Of a stretch of DNA of 64,000 bases, positions 55,763-64,000 are shown piece by piece. Under the pieces are notes generated by a model that was given only the letters and a program-made list of their open reading frames with translations, did not search any database and had not been told where the DNA came from. Source of the DNA: Nostoc sp. S13 (GTDB lineage Bacteria > Cyanobacteriota > Cyanobacteriia > Cyanobacteriales > Nostocaceae). The position numbers were made by a program, and so were the translations under genes. The stretch covers positions 62,001-126,000 of the forward strand of contig NZ_JAQYWQ010000004.1 in assembly GCF_029379315.1 (NCBI RefSeq), given 5' to 3'. Position 1 is the first letter of the stretch. Each line of letters opens with the position of its first letter.

Positions 55763-57166
55763 TCACAAAACTACCTCAAAACTAGCGGTAGTTAGAGCCG
55801 GAAAATAGGTAGCACCTAATTGTGCAAATTTACCCCCCAAATTAATATTAGTATCAGCAAAACCATCCGCCGAACGATTAGGATTATAAAAGAGACTACC
55901 GTTTACGCTATTATAAACAATCTCCGCACTACTACCTGCTGCTAAACTATCGTCCGTGACTGTGGCAAAGTCTGCGGAATTTAATGTAGTTGGGAAGACC
56001 GAGTTAGTTAGAGCGGTAAAGGTAGATTTCGATAGTTGGATCTGGTCTTGATCAGGAGTGAAGTCATTAATAATATCAACTCCTAGTTCCCTAATATCAA
56101 ACTTTGATCCTGTTGCAAATGCAAACTTATCTGAATCTGCGCCTCCTATTAAGATGTCGTCCCCGCTATCTCCTTGTAGGTAATCGTTGCCGTTGTCCCC
56201 GATCAGAATATCTTTTCCACTACTACCAAACAGAGTATCATCACCGTTGCCCCCCACAAGGCTGTCATCATCACTACCCCCGTCTATTTTGTCCGCACCA
56301 GAACCACCAAAAAGGATGTCATCACCGCTCCCCCCATCGATGTAATGGTTGCCAGCAACACCAGAAAGCGAAATATTGTCATCACCGCCCCCAGCAAAAA
56401 TAACCTGATCGCCTGGCAAAAAATCGTTCTGACTCAAGGTATCGTTTGCATTTGTTGTAGTAACATCAGTACTTATCACATTTCTGGATCGAGCAATTGC
56501 CTCTTTTATGGCATCAGCAACATTCTCACTTTCAGAACCAAGAGTCAGTACACTACCTCGACCAAGCTTGGTAACTAGTCCCTCGTAATCGACTACAACA
56601 TCACTCGTAACTAGAAAAATTGGAATAATGTTATTTGCTTCCAGCGCAGTTTTTACTTGTTCTATCTCTGGATAATCTTCATTAGGAGTAATTGCGCGAT
56701 CTCCATTATTGGCAATAGTATTACTTGGACTAACTGCTGCCCGATCTCCGGCAACGTGATAAATACTATCGGTGGCTAGGAAAACAATGCGAAATGAACC
56801 TACTCTATAACCGAGACTGGCACCGCTATCTAAAGCTGCATACAAGAGTGCGTCTAATTGTGATTCGGGCCCATCGTTGCCACCAAAAGCTTCAAAGCCA
56901 AAGATTTTGTCTTTAACTGTTGTGACATTATTTGTTAAAGGGACTTCTGCTCGATATACATAGTCAGCATAACCTCCAAAAGGCGGAATTGGCTTATCCT
57001 TGAAAGAGGCAATACCAAATTTCAGGTCATCACCAAAGATACTCGCTAAAATCGGATTGGTTAACCGATTTACCGTTGTAGGAAGTACGGCTTTTAGCTC
57101 GACCAATTGGTCATAATTTGACGCTGTTAAGTCTTGTAGCAAAATAATATCAGATACTGGAGCCAT
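55763..57166 (-). CDS. Integrin-like VWA and RTX calcium-binding protein
   Basis: 467 residues. Residues about 1-245 resemble an integrin-beta/VWA domain: DIILLQDLTAS carries a DxTxS-like MIDAS motif, then FGIASFKDKPIPPFGG and FLATDSIYH. Residues about 255-350 hold hemolysin-type calcium-binding repeats (GGSGDDILFGGSGADKIDGG, GGNGDDTLFGS, GDNGNDYLQGD). The last 110 residues (FDIRELGVDIINDFTPDQDQIQLS) are the type I secretion-type C-terminal region. No N-terminal signal peptide, as expected for export by a type I system. Probably a calcium-dependent surface or secreted adhesin. The only exporter locus in view (8.3-9.7 kb) is dead. Confidence 0.85.
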   Translation of the reverse strand: MAPVSDIILLQDLTASNYDQLVELKAVLPTTVNRLTNPILASIFGDDLKFGIASFKDKPIPPFGGYADYVYRAEVPLTNNVTTVKDKIFGFEAFGGNDGPESQLDALLYAALDSGASLGYRVGSFRIVFLATDSIYHVAGDRAAVSPSNTIANNGDRAITPNEDYPEIEQVKTALEANNIIPIFLVTSDVVVDYEGLVTKLGRGSVLTLGSESENVADAIKEAIARSRNVISTDVTTTNANDTLSQNDFLPGDQVIFAGGGDDNISLSGVAGNHYIDGGSGDDILFGGSGADKIDGGSDDDSLVGGNGDDTLFGSSGKDILIGDNGNDYLQGDSGDDILIGGADSDKFAFATGSKFDIRELGVDIINDFTPDQDQIQLSKSTFTALTNSVFPTTLNSADFATVTDDSLAAGSSAEIVYNSVNGSLFYNPNRSADGFADTNINLGGKFAQLGATYFPALTTASFEVVL

Positions 57167-57486
57167 AGTTTATGCCTCTGACTATATTTACTTAATGGGT
57201 TGTATTTAAAAGTGCAGGAACGCATTTCAGCTTGATACTAGCAGGATTAATTTATTTAGGATAGTACTTAAACTGATGAAATATAATCTCTTTCAAAAAA
57301 TATTTGCTGTGTCCTGACTCAGCCTTGATTCCGTTAGTCTGGGGCTTGTTATGCTGAGTTACTTAATTTCGTTGTACCCTACTAACGTTATGGTCGCAGA
57401 CTTAACGAGAGAGAATGTCACAAGATATGAGTTAAGCTAAAGTGCGTCAATGGGTCAGCAGTGAAGATAATGCTTTGGATTAGAGG
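57167..57486. other. Gene-free spacer between divergent genes
   Basis: 320 bp with no repeat or RNA recognised. It holds the promoters of the RTX protein gene and the methyltransferase gene. Confidence 0.45.
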
Positions 57487-58611
57487 ATGAATCAGTATTT
57501 TGCAACCGTTGCTCGCGGATTAGAAACCCTCGCGGCTCAGGAGTTAGAGCAACTCGGTGCCCATTCCGTGGAGCCAGGGTTTTGCGGTGTAGCCTTTGAG
57601 GGCGATCGCACCCTACTTTATCGCGTCAACCTCTGGGCTAGGCTGCCGTTCCGAATCTTGGTGAATATCCATGAGTTTCCTTGCCTTGATGCCAAGGATC
57701 TTTATCGCGGCATCCAGACCATCGATTGGGTAAACTATTTGACGCCAGACATGACGCTAGCGGTGAATACCACGGGCAAAAACGATCAGCTCAACCACAC
57801 CCACTTCACGGCTCTCCAAGTCAAAAATGCGATCGTTGACCAGCAGCAGGAAAATCTGGGCGAGCGTTCAAATGTAGAACTTTATGAACCAGATGTGCGG
57901 ATCAATGTTCATATTGAACGCGACTTTTGTACCGTTAAACTCGACAGTTCTGGAAATAGTCTGCACCGCCGAGGCTACCGCCCTGCGGTTGGAGCAGCCC
58001 CTCTAAAGGAATCTCTGGCTGCTGCCCTGATTCAACTTTCGGGCTGGCAGCCAGACCAGATGTTCTATGATCCTCTGTGTGGATCTGGCACTTTACCTCT
58101 GGAAGCTAGCTTAAAGGCACTTAACATTGCACCAGGGCTGTTTCGCGATTGTTTTGGATTTGAAAATTGGCTCGATTTTGATCTGTCCCTTTTAGAAAAG
58201 CTGCTCCAAGAAGCTAAGGACAGCCAATTGGATACCCTGACCGCACCTATTTGGGGAAGCGATCGCGATGAAAATATAATCGAGCAAGCGATTAACAATG
58301 CTCAAAATTGCGGCCTTGATAACCATGTATGGTTTTCTCAAATGGAGCTTGCCGATGTTGTCGCCCCCGCAGATAGTGGAGTTTTATTCTGTAATCCACC
58401 CTATGGCGAACGGCTGGGGCGAGATAGTGATTTAGGGGCATTCTATAAACTTTTGGGCGATGTGTTAAAACAACGCTTCAAAGGCTGGACTGCATTTGTG
58501 CTGAGTGGCAACAAGGAATTGTCTCAATCGATTGGACTAAAATCATCCCGGCGCATTGCGGTGTACAACGGAGCGCTGCCCTGTCAGTTAATGAAATATG
58601 AGCTGTATTAA
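57487..58611 (+). CDS. THUMP-domain class I methyltransferase (RlmL-like)
   Basis: 374 residues. N-terminal ferredoxin-like/THUMP domain (about 1-160; YFATVARGLETLAAQELEQLGA, LYRVNLWARLPFRIL), then DSSGNSLHRRGYRP, and a SAM-dependent methyltransferase fold (about 190-374) with DPLCGSGTLPLEA and the catalytic NPPYGERLG. This matches the N2-guanine methyltransferase half of RlmL, acting on 23S rRNA (G2445 in E. coli). Stands alone. Confidence 0.9.
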   Translation: MNQYFATVARGLETLAAQELEQLGAHSVEPGFCGVAFEGDRTLLYRVNLWARLPFRILVNIHEFPCLDAKDLYRGIQTIDWVNYLTPDMTLAVNTTGKNDQLNHTHFTALQVKNAIVDQQQENLGERSNVELYEPDVRINVHIERDFCTVKLDSSGNSLHRRGYRPAVGAAPLKESLAAALIQLSGWQPDQMFYDPLCGSGTLPLEASLKALNIAPGLFRDCFGFENWLDFDLSLLEKLLQEAKDSQLDTLTAPIWGSDRDENIIEQAINNAQNCGLDNHVWFSQMELADVVAPADSGVLFCNPPYGERLGRDSDLGAFYKLLGDVLKQRFKGWTAFVLSGNKELSQSIGLKSSRRIAVYNGALPCQLMKYELY

Positions 58612-58709
58612 GGGAATCCCAAATAAATTCTTTACTAGTAGCAATTGTCTTGAAAGTCAAGCGATGCCTACGGCGGTAAACTACGCTCTCAACTACTTTA
58701 ACACTAGTA
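58612..58709. other. Spacer after the methyltransferase gene
   Basis: No gene seen; the repeat unit at 58710 follows. The whole gap to the ATP-grasp gene (about 700 bp) holds repeats only. Confidence 0.4.
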
Positions 58710-58884
58710 CAGCACGGCATAAATAAGCAGACCATTGAAAAGCCCTAAAGAGCTGATTCCATAATACTTTTGATTTTTGACTTTTACTTCTCTACGAGAG
58801 GCTGCGCCCTAAGCGTAGCTATGCCGCAGGCTTTACGGCTACGCTCAGTACAAGTGACTTTTTACTTCCGCCTTGCGGTACTAG
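58710..58884. repeat. Direct repeat left of the ATP-grasp-SET cluster
   Basis: Blocks CATAAATA, ACCATT-AAAA, CCATAATACTTTTGA, CTTTTACTTCTCTACGAGAG, GTACAAGTGACTTTT and CTTCCGCCTTGCGGTACTAG occur in the same order at 63184-63316, on the far side of the cluster. This copy has about 40 bp extra (CTAAGCGTAGCTATGCCGCA region). Confidence 0.85.
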
Positions 58885-58991
58885 CCCTTTCAAGGTGTGT
58901 TATTTTCAGTTTTTTCTGGTTCACAATCTTAAAAGTTGAGACATCAGGTCGATTCTTGAGATAAATCCGCTTTGCTTGAAATTTTTTTGGA

Positions 58992-59161
58992 TAAGAGGAT
59001 GTTTGAAAAGTCCTATTGTCGGTATCAAATAGTTTTAGATCCCCCTAAATCCCCCTTTTTAAGGGGGACTTTGATTCCGGTTCCCCCCTTTTTAAGGGGG
59101 GTTAGGGGGGATCTAAAAGTGCCTAAAGTCACAGCAAAACACTTTTCAAACAACCTCTAAG
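58992..59161. repeat. Inverted-repeat element family E
   Basis: Ends TAAGAGGATGTTTGAAAAGT and ACTTTTCAAACAACCTCTAA are near-complements. Inner arms TTTTAGATCCCCCTAA / TTAGGGGGGATCTAAAA enclose two GGGG/CCCC hairpins. A large cruciform-prone miniature element, about 170 bp, 155 bp upstream of the ATP-grasp-SET gene. Confidence 0.85.
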
Positions 59162-59315
59162 AGCGGATGACGACGAAAAGCCCTCACCTTAATAAGACCC
59201 GCCCTCCGGTTTGAGAATTTGCGATAATTCTGTGAAGGTGGCGAAGGTATTGCTAAAAGTCCACATATTTATGTATTTTGAATACATGATAGCTATGACA
59301 CTTTAGGAAATTGAT

Positions 59316-60749
59316 ATGAAAGTTTGCGTTTTGCAACCTGACTATTCCCAATCTACATTAGACTATAAAAACTACGACCCACCTCGCAACCTGTCTCATC
59401 TATTACCCGAAGATCAAGTAGACCATGTATTTCTCAATAAAGCTATAGCCTATCGTCAGTTAAAAGAGCTAAAAAAGCAAGGGTACGATATTTTTGTCAA
59501 CCTGATTGAGGGCTATCGAGATTGGGATATTCCCTTTTCTTACGATGTTGCTACTGCCTTAGAAAACCTCAACTTACCCTACACGGGCCCTAAATCAACT
59601 CCGTACGATCCTCCCAAGGATGTAATCAAATATGTTGCTGAATCGATGGGAGTTAAGACACCAGCGTTTGTAGTAGCTGAAACTTTAGATGATGTGAAAA
59701 ACACCTTTCATAATTTAAAATTTCCTCTGTTTGTGAAGCCCGCAGAAACAGGAGACAGCCTGGGAATTGATCAGAAATCTTATGTAACAACAAAAGAAGA
59801 ACTTCTGAGCAAAGCTGCGGATATTCTAGCTAACTTTGAGCGAGTTTTGATTGAAGAGTATATTGATGGACGCGAACTTACCGTGCTGATAGCAGCTAAC
59901 CCAGACGATGCCGGATCGCCTGTAGTATATAAACCTGTTGAGTTTTTATTTCCCAAAGGTGAGCATATTAAAACCTATGAACTAAAGCATAAACAACATC
60001 ATTCAAAGTGCTATGTTCCTTGTGATGACGAGCAACTTGATGTACGTTTAAGAGAAGCGACAAAGCTGATTTTTTTGGCTATCAATCCGACTGGATATGG
60101 TCGAGCTGACTTTAGAATCGATGGCAAAGGAGAAGTCTTTTTTTTGGAAATTAATTTACCATGTACTGTTCTTTGTGGTGAAGTTTCAGAAAATTCTGCT
60201 GACTATATCCTGAAATTTGACGAGGTTGGTTTAGATGGATTTCTCAAACATATTATTACTGAAGGAATTGCCAGACACCAAGGCCGCCAAAAGAAGTATA
60301 AAGTGCAGAATGATCCGATTTCCGGCTATGGTATCTATGCACTGAAAGATTTGAAATCTGGTGAAGTTGTATTTCCAGGAGAAGCTAGATCACAAAAAAT
60401 TATCACTCGTTCTTATGTCGAATCTCATTGGGATGCGATACAAAAAGAAGATTTTCAACGTTACGCCTATCCCATTAGTGAAGAAGTTTTCATTTTGTGG
60501 GATGATAATCCCATAGAATGGAGTCCACAAAACCACTCTTGCGACTCTAACATTGCTATTCGGGGACTTGATTTTGTGGCAATCCGAGATATTACTGCGG
60601 GTGAGCAACTGACCTTAGATTATGCCACATTATACGATGAAAATATGTTGGAATTTAACTGTCAGTGTGGCTCACTCAATTGTCGAGGTATCATTCGCGG
60701 AATATCTGGAAATTCCGTAACTCAGCGTGAAAAAGTCCCCAAAATGTAG
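59316..60749 (+). CDS. ATP-grasp ligase-SET domain fusion protein
   Basis: 477 residues. Residues about 1-320 are an ATP-grasp ligase related to D-Ala-D-Ala ligase: FPLFVKPAETGDSLGI, VLIEEYIDGRELTVLI and YGRADFRIDGKGEVFFLEIN (metal and ATP site). Residues about 328-465 are a SET domain: GYGIYALKDLKSGEVV, Asn406-His407 in NHSCDSN, GEQLTLDYA, and a post-SET cysteine cluster CQCGSLNC. SET proteins normally methylate lysines. The fusion suggests a ligase product or carrier that is N-methylated, or a regulator. The substrate is unknown. A second SET gene follows 51 bp later and a MATE gene after that. Confidence 0.85.
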   Translation: MKVCVLQPDYSQSTLDYKNYDPPRNLSHLLPEDQVDHVFLNKAIAYRQLKELKKQGYDIFVNLIEGYRDWDIPFSYDVATALENLNLPYTGPKSTPYDPPKDVIKYVAESMGVKTPAFVVAETLDDVKNTFHNLKFPLFVKPAETGDSLGIDQKSYVTTKEELLSKAADILANFERVLIEEYIDGRELTVLIAANPDDAGSPVVYKPVEFLFPKGEHIKTYELKHKQHHSKCYVPCDDEQLDVRLREATKLIFLAINPTGYGRADFRIDGKGEVFFLEINLPCTVLCGEVSENSADYILKFDEVGLDGFLKHIITEGIARHQGRQKKYKVQNDPISGYGIYALKDLKSGEVVFPGEARSQKIITRSYVESHWDAIQKEDFQRYAYPISEEVFILWDDNPIEWSPQNHSCDSNIAIRGLDFVAIRDITAGEQLTLDYATLYDENMLEFNCQCGSLNCRGIIRGISGNSVTQREKVPKM

Positions 60750-60800
60750 GAAGATATATTGTCTTGATTATTCCATACAAAATTCATTTGCGACTATTCG

Positions 60801-61343
60801 ATGAAAAATCAGATATTCTCTACCAACGAAGAGCTAACTACTTCCCAACATGAAATCACTAAAGTTTCATCTTTTGCTGAAGTTTGGGAATGTCCTTTAA
60901 CAGGTGAAAAATCGCTTCATGCAACTGTGAACTTTTTCCCAGGTGAGGTTATTTCCAATCTCATAACTAAAGAAATCTTGAAATATCCAAACTATTTAAC
61001 AGTGCAATTGAATGAGCAGGAACATATTATGTTCACTTCCGAGTTTTTACACTATATAAATCACAGTTGTGACCCGAATGTTTTTTTTGATATTACAAAT
61101 AGGGTTGCCACCTGTCTGAGAAAGATTGAGGTGGGTGAAGAAATGACCTTCTTTTACCCATCTACGGAATGGTCTATGGCTCAAGAGTTTGATTGTAACT
61201 GCGGAACTCAAGCATGTCTGGAACGCATTCAGGGCGCAGCACATTTACCCCCAGCTATTTTGCAGAGCTATCAGCTCAGTGATTATATAAAACAATTAGT
61301 TTTTAAAGAGGTTGATGAGACTAACTTGATGGCAGACAAATAA
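60801..61343 (+). CDS. SET domain protein
   Basis: 180 residues, essentially a lone SET domain: VNFFPGEVISNL, LHYINHSCDPNVFFD (Asn87-His88), RKIEVGEEMTFFYPSTEW and the post-SET cysteines CNCGTQACLERIQG. The catalytic Tyr of the GEE-TFFYP segment is present. It is shorter and more divergent than the fused SET domain upstream. Likely co-transcribed with it (51-bp gap). Role unknown: methylation of the ligase product, of the partner protein, or of another target. Confidence 0.85.
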   Translation: MKNQIFSTNEELTTSQHEITKVSSFAEVWECPLTGEKSLHATVNFFPGEVISNLITKEILKYPNYLTVQLNEQEHIMFTSEFLHYINHSCDPNVFFDITNRVATCLRKIEVGEEMTFFYPSTEWSMAQEFDCNCGTQACLERIQGAAHLPPAILQSYQLSDYIKQLVFKEVDETNLMADK

Positions 61344-61668
61344 TAATTGAATAGCTAAATGTCACTTTCACCATCAAGTGTCCAAAAAGGTGAGTGCCCA
61401 GTTTATGCTTCAATAGGTGGTATAAGGGTTGTTTAATTAGTGATGATAATCGTGTAGATATCAGAAGGGGCTAAACTCGCCTAGCCCTTCTGATATAATT
61501 ATGATTTTTATTTACTTGAAGCCATAGTCTGCGATCGCTGTTGTTTGTTGTTGCGATCGCTCCTGATTATACTCTGACGAGAGTGAGATTCATCGCGTTA
61601 AGCAGCGATTGATGCCTTCGTCATACAAGATTTTGTGAGAAAATGTAAAAATTGAAATATATACTACG
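61344..61668. other. Spacer between the SET and MATE genes
   Basis: Contains the hairpin at 61457-61496 and two GCGATCGC sites near 61530-61560. The gap of 325 bp with a terminator-like hairpin means the MATE gene may have its own promoter. Confidence 0.5.
61457..61496 (+). terminator. Terminator-like hairpin after the SET gene
   Basis: ATATCAGAAGGGGCTA, an 8-base loop, TAGCCCTTCTGATAT: 15 paired bases with one bulge, followed by AATTATGATTTTTATTT. Long but with a weak T tract. Confidence 0.65.
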
Positions 61669-63183
61669 ATGTTAAGCAAATTCATAACCGAGAACTTTGG
61701 CGGTAAGCGCATCAGGACTATTGCGTCAAAGCTCACAGGAGAATACAGATATGACTTCGTAACTCGCTACTTCCGACTGGCGATCGCCAACGTCCTCTCC
61801 AATATCATGATACCACTGGCCAATTTAGTCAGTGTCATCTTCTTAGGTCATCTTTCGGAAATCCACCACCTAGCTGGAGTTGCCCTAGCTGGAAACCTGC
61901 TTAACTTTCTCTACTTCGTTTTAATCTTTTTACGGATGGGCACCACTGGGCTAACAGCACAAGCTGTTGGACGAGATGACCGAGAAGGTGTGTTGTTGGT
62001 GGGACTGCGTAATGGTTTAATTGCTGTTGTGCTGGGTGGAGCGCTCATACTGTTGCATTACCCTTTGGGATATCTAGGGTTTGCTTTGCTAGATGTCGCT
62101 CCAGAGGTTAAGGCTTCAGGGCTTTCCTATTTTAACACCCAGATTTGGGGAGCGCCTGCGATTTTGCTCAACTTCGTCCTGCTTGGCTGGTTTCTGGGAC
62201 AGGAAAAAAATGGCATAGTTGTGCTGTTGTCGGTCGTGGGCAATGCTGTCAACATCGCACTCGACTACCTGTTTATTATCCACTTGGGCTGGGAAAGCAT
62301 GGGGGCAGGAGTGTCTTATGCTACAAGCCAATATCTATCTTTATTGGTGGGATTGATTTTTTTGTGCAAAGAAATCCAGTGGCAAGAGTTACGAGAGGTA
62401 GCTGTTAAAATTTTGGACACCTCAGCTATACGCTCCACCTTGACTTTCAATGCAAATATCTTTATTAGCAATTTAGTTCTGATGTTTACCTCCTTAATGT
62501 TTAACTATCAGGGGGCACAAATGGGAACGATTATTTATGCTCAAAATGCCTTGCTCTTACAGATATGGAATTTGAACTTCTATTTTGTAGAAGGATTGGG
62601 ATATGGCACAGAAACTCTGGTCGGAAACTTTAAAGGAAAAGGAACTTTACGACAGTTAGCACCCCTGGTTGGACTTTCTATCTTAACTGCTCTGCTGGTG
62701 GGATTATCTTTCAGCGGAGTGTGTTGGCTATTTCCTGATACGGTTTTTGGGTTGTTAACCAACCACACCGAAATCACCGAAAACATTCATATTTTTGTTC
62801 CCTGGTTGCTACTTGCCCTGATATGCAGTTCAATAGGTTACATGCTAGATGGGTACTTCTTGGGTTTGGCAGAAGGGCATACTCTCCGCAATGTTAGTTT
62901 AGTTGCTCTTGTCGTGGGATTTTTACCTGCGGATGTAGCCGCCATTAAGTTTGAGAGTAACCATCTTTTGTGGCTGGCTTTTCTTTTATTCGACGCCATC
63001 AGGATGATAATGCTTGGGGTACAGTTACCCAGAACATTTGCTGGTGATGTTGATAATGGTAGTGTCTCCCTTCCCGCTATAGAAGCAGATCGCAACTTTC
63101 CTCTAAATATTGAAGTAGATCGTAAACAGATGCTAGCCGAAAAAGTGGAAGTTTGCCCGGATGAGAGGTCATTACTAAACTAA
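61669..63183 (+). CDS. MATE family efflux transporter
   Basis: 504 residues, about 12 membrane helices arranged as two halves. Family features include IANVLSNIMIPLANLVSVIFLGHLSEIHHLAGVALAGN at the start and LRMGTTGLTAQAVGRDDREG (multidrug and toxin extrusion). These proteins export cationic drugs, metabolites or siderophores using Na+ or H+ gradients. The first 25 residues and the C-terminal 40 (LNIEVDRKQMLAEKVEV) are cytoplasmic. Next to the ATP-grasp-SET and SET genes, it may export their product. Confidence 0.92.
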   Translation: MLSKFITENFGGKRIRTIASKLTGEYRYDFVTRYFRLAIANVLSNIMIPLANLVSVIFLGHLSEIHHLAGVALAGNLLNFLYFVLIFLRMGTTGLTAQAVGRDDREGVLLVGLRNGLIAVVLGGALILLHYPLGYLGFALLDVAPEVKASGLSYFNTQIWGAPAILLNFVLLGWFLGQEKNGIVVLLSVVGNAVNIALDYLFIIHLGWESMGAGVSYATSQYLSLLVGLIFLCKEIQWQELREVAVKILDTSAIRSTLTFNANIFISNLVLMFTSLMFNYQGAQMGTIIYAQNALLLQIWNLNFYFVEGLGYGTETLVGNFKGKGTLRQLAPLVGLSILTALLVGLSFSGVCWLFPDTVFGLLTNHTEITENIHIFVPWLLLALICSSIGYMLDGYFLGLAEGHTLRNVSLVALVVGFLPADVAAIKFESNHLLWLAFLLFDAIRMIMLGVQLPRTFAGDVDNGSVSLPAIEADRNFPLNIEVDRKQMLAEKVEVCPDERSLLN

Positions 63184-63316
63184 TACGCCACAGCGTAAAT
63201 AGAGCAACCATTTAAAATCCCTAAAAAGTCCATTCCATAATACTTTTGACTTTTACTTCTCTACGAGAGGCTACGCTGAGTACAAGTGACTTTTGACTTC
63301 CGCCTTGCGGTACTAG
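63184..63316. repeat. Direct repeat right of the ATP-grasp-SET cluster
   Basis: Related to 58710-58884; shares CTTTTACTTCTCTACGAGAG, GTACAAGTGACTTTT and CTTCCGCCTTGCGGTACTAG in order. Starts at the MATE stop codon. Confidence 0.85.
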
Positions 63317-63515
63317 TGCTCTGTCAAGGCAGCTTTGAAGAGTTCAAGTGTTAGAGGTATTTAATCCTCTTTCAGAAATTTAACTTGAGCTAAAAAAACT
63401 TCAACCCTTCTCTGAGCATGGAATTCAGACAGTTAAGATCACAAATGCTTTAAAAAACTGCCACTATGATCTGTGACTAACAATCTGCAATTTATTTATC
63501 GCTAAAAGGCTATTT
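63317..63515. other. Spacer before the small acidic gene
   Basis: About 200 bp without a gene or recognised repeat; presumably contains the promoter of the gene at 63516. Confidence 0.4.
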
Positions 63516-63782
63516 ATGTCAGACCTATTCACCTTTACCGTTACCAATAAAACCGAACTGGCAATTAAAGAGTTGTGGGTATCTGTCGATGATGAAGAGT
63601 GGGCTTCATTTAGCTTGGGTGAGTCAGGGATTCCATCAGGTGAAACAGCAACAATTGCTTGGGCTGAATATAAGAATGGTTCGCCCTGTGAATGGTACAT
63701 CTCTGCTGTATTTGAAGATGAATCAGAAACTGAGTCAGCCCTATTTAACTTCTGTAAAGAACCAGATTTAACAATTGGATAA
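63516..63782 (+). CDS. Small acidic protein of unknown function
   Basis: 88 residues, strongly acidic. The pattern TFTVTNKTELAIKELWVSVDDEEWASFSLGESGIPSGETATI, then SPCEWYISAVFEDESETESALFNFC, looks like a small beta-sandwich with two Cys that could pair. It resembles small proteins I have seen in cyanobacteria with a xLYVSP-W-LG-pattern, but I cannot name the family. No signal peptide. A terminator follows at 63864. It may or may not belong to the MATE cluster. Confidence 0.6.
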   Translation: MSDLFTFTVTNKTELAIKELWVSVDDEEWASFSLGESGIPSGETATIAWAEYKNGSPCEWYISAVFEDESETESALFNFCKEPDLTIG

Positions 63783-63863
63783 ATTCCTCACTGCGATCGC
63801 CTACGGCGTGTACGCCATCGCGCTTGATAAATGATTGTATATCGACTCTAGACATAAAAACAA

Positions 63864-63896
63864 AAGCCCTACCTCGAAAGCATCTAGGTGGGGCTT
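63864..63896 (+). terminator. Hairpin terminator after the small acidic gene
   Basis: AAGCCCTACCT, 11-base loop, AGGTGGGGCTT: 11-bp stem with one T-G pair. 81 bp past the stop; T-rich tail is weak. Confidence 0.65.
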
Positions 63897-63928
63897 GATA
63901 TTAGAATTGACATTGGCATACCAGATAA

Positions 63929-64000
63929 TAGACTTATCCGGAAATGAGAACTTTATTTGGCTGAAACCTAGCTCTGGAGAGGGTTTTAGAGGTTCCTGTT
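63929..64000. mobile_element. 137-bp miniature element family A, copy 4 (cut by window end)
   Basis: TA then GACTTATCCGG, identical in order to copies 2 and 3 for the 70 bases in view. Confidence 0.9.

Noticed and set aside
59316-60749. Annotation as plain D-Ala-D-Ala ligase (ddl)
   Set aside because: The N-terminal part diverges from Ddl, the substrate loop differs, and the C-terminal third is a SET domain.

Overview
The window comes from a cyanobacterium, most likely a filamentous, Nostoc-like one. The palindrome GCGATCGC (HIP1) is scattered through genes and spacers, the DNA is moderately AT-rich, spacers are full of heptamer (STRR-type) repeats and small inverted-repeat elements, and several genes belong to cyanobacterial families (DUF928, DUF1822, CHASE2/CHAT, filamentous-haemagglutinin plus TPR-CHAT pairs, SLH porin). 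This rests on sequence reading and recall of families; no database search was run.

Layout. 1-1.4 kb: 3' part of a hydantoinase B/oxoprolinase gene. 1.7-7.4 kb (minus): a four-gene set of sigma-like factor, DUF1822, CHAT-CHASE2 and DUF928. 7.6-10.2 kb: a small unknown gene, then a decayed C39-peptidase ABC exporter/HlyD locus broken by stops, frameshifts, a mobile element and a 70-bp segment matching the start of the neighbouring sigma-like gene. 10.3-17.8 kb: a large secreted haemagglutinin-type protein and a TPR-CHAT protein. 17.8-34.8 kb: a carbon-catabolism island. 34.9-45.9 kb: mostly housekeeping genes (ferredoxin, cobyric acid synthase, BCP peroxiredoxin, an ABC-2 exporter, a PLP decarboxylase) and a peptidoglycan peptidase. 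45.9-47.8 kb: a gene-free repeat graveyard. 47.8-58.6 kb: animal-type haem peroxidase, VOC protein, small unknown genes, PIN/TRAM protein, HemW-like protein, nucleotidyltransferase, integrin-like/RTX protein and an rRNA methyltransferase. 58.7-63.9 kb: an ATP-grasp-SET fusion, a second SET protein, a MATE exporter and a small acidic protein.

The most interesting system is the catabolic island. Inositol oxygenase would turn myo-inositol into D-glucuronate, UxaC would give D-fructuronate, and an SDR would give D-mannonate. A LarA-superfamily protein with all the catalytic residues of nickel-pincer racemases could epimerise D-mannonate at C2 to D-gluconate, and gluconokinase would give 6-phosphogluconate. 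A LacI-type regulator and three near-identical palindromic operators sit between the two divergent halves. Downstream lie two sugar-binding lipoproteins, an RbsA/RbsC-type transporter, an MFS sugar porter, a Gfo/Idh dehydrogenase and an outer-membrane porin. The order of the steps is inferred from family chemistry. The LarA step is the novel part, because it replaces the usual mannonate dehydratase/KDG branch.

The second candidate system is the ATP-grasp-SET / SET / MATE cluster, which is bracketed by related direct repeats and looks like a small-molecule or peptide biosynthesis and export module of unknown product.

Mobile DNA is prominent. A 137-bp miniature element with TA target duplications occurs four times, and an apparent unoccupied version of one of its insertion sites lies in the same window. 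At least four further small inverted-repeat families can be seen.
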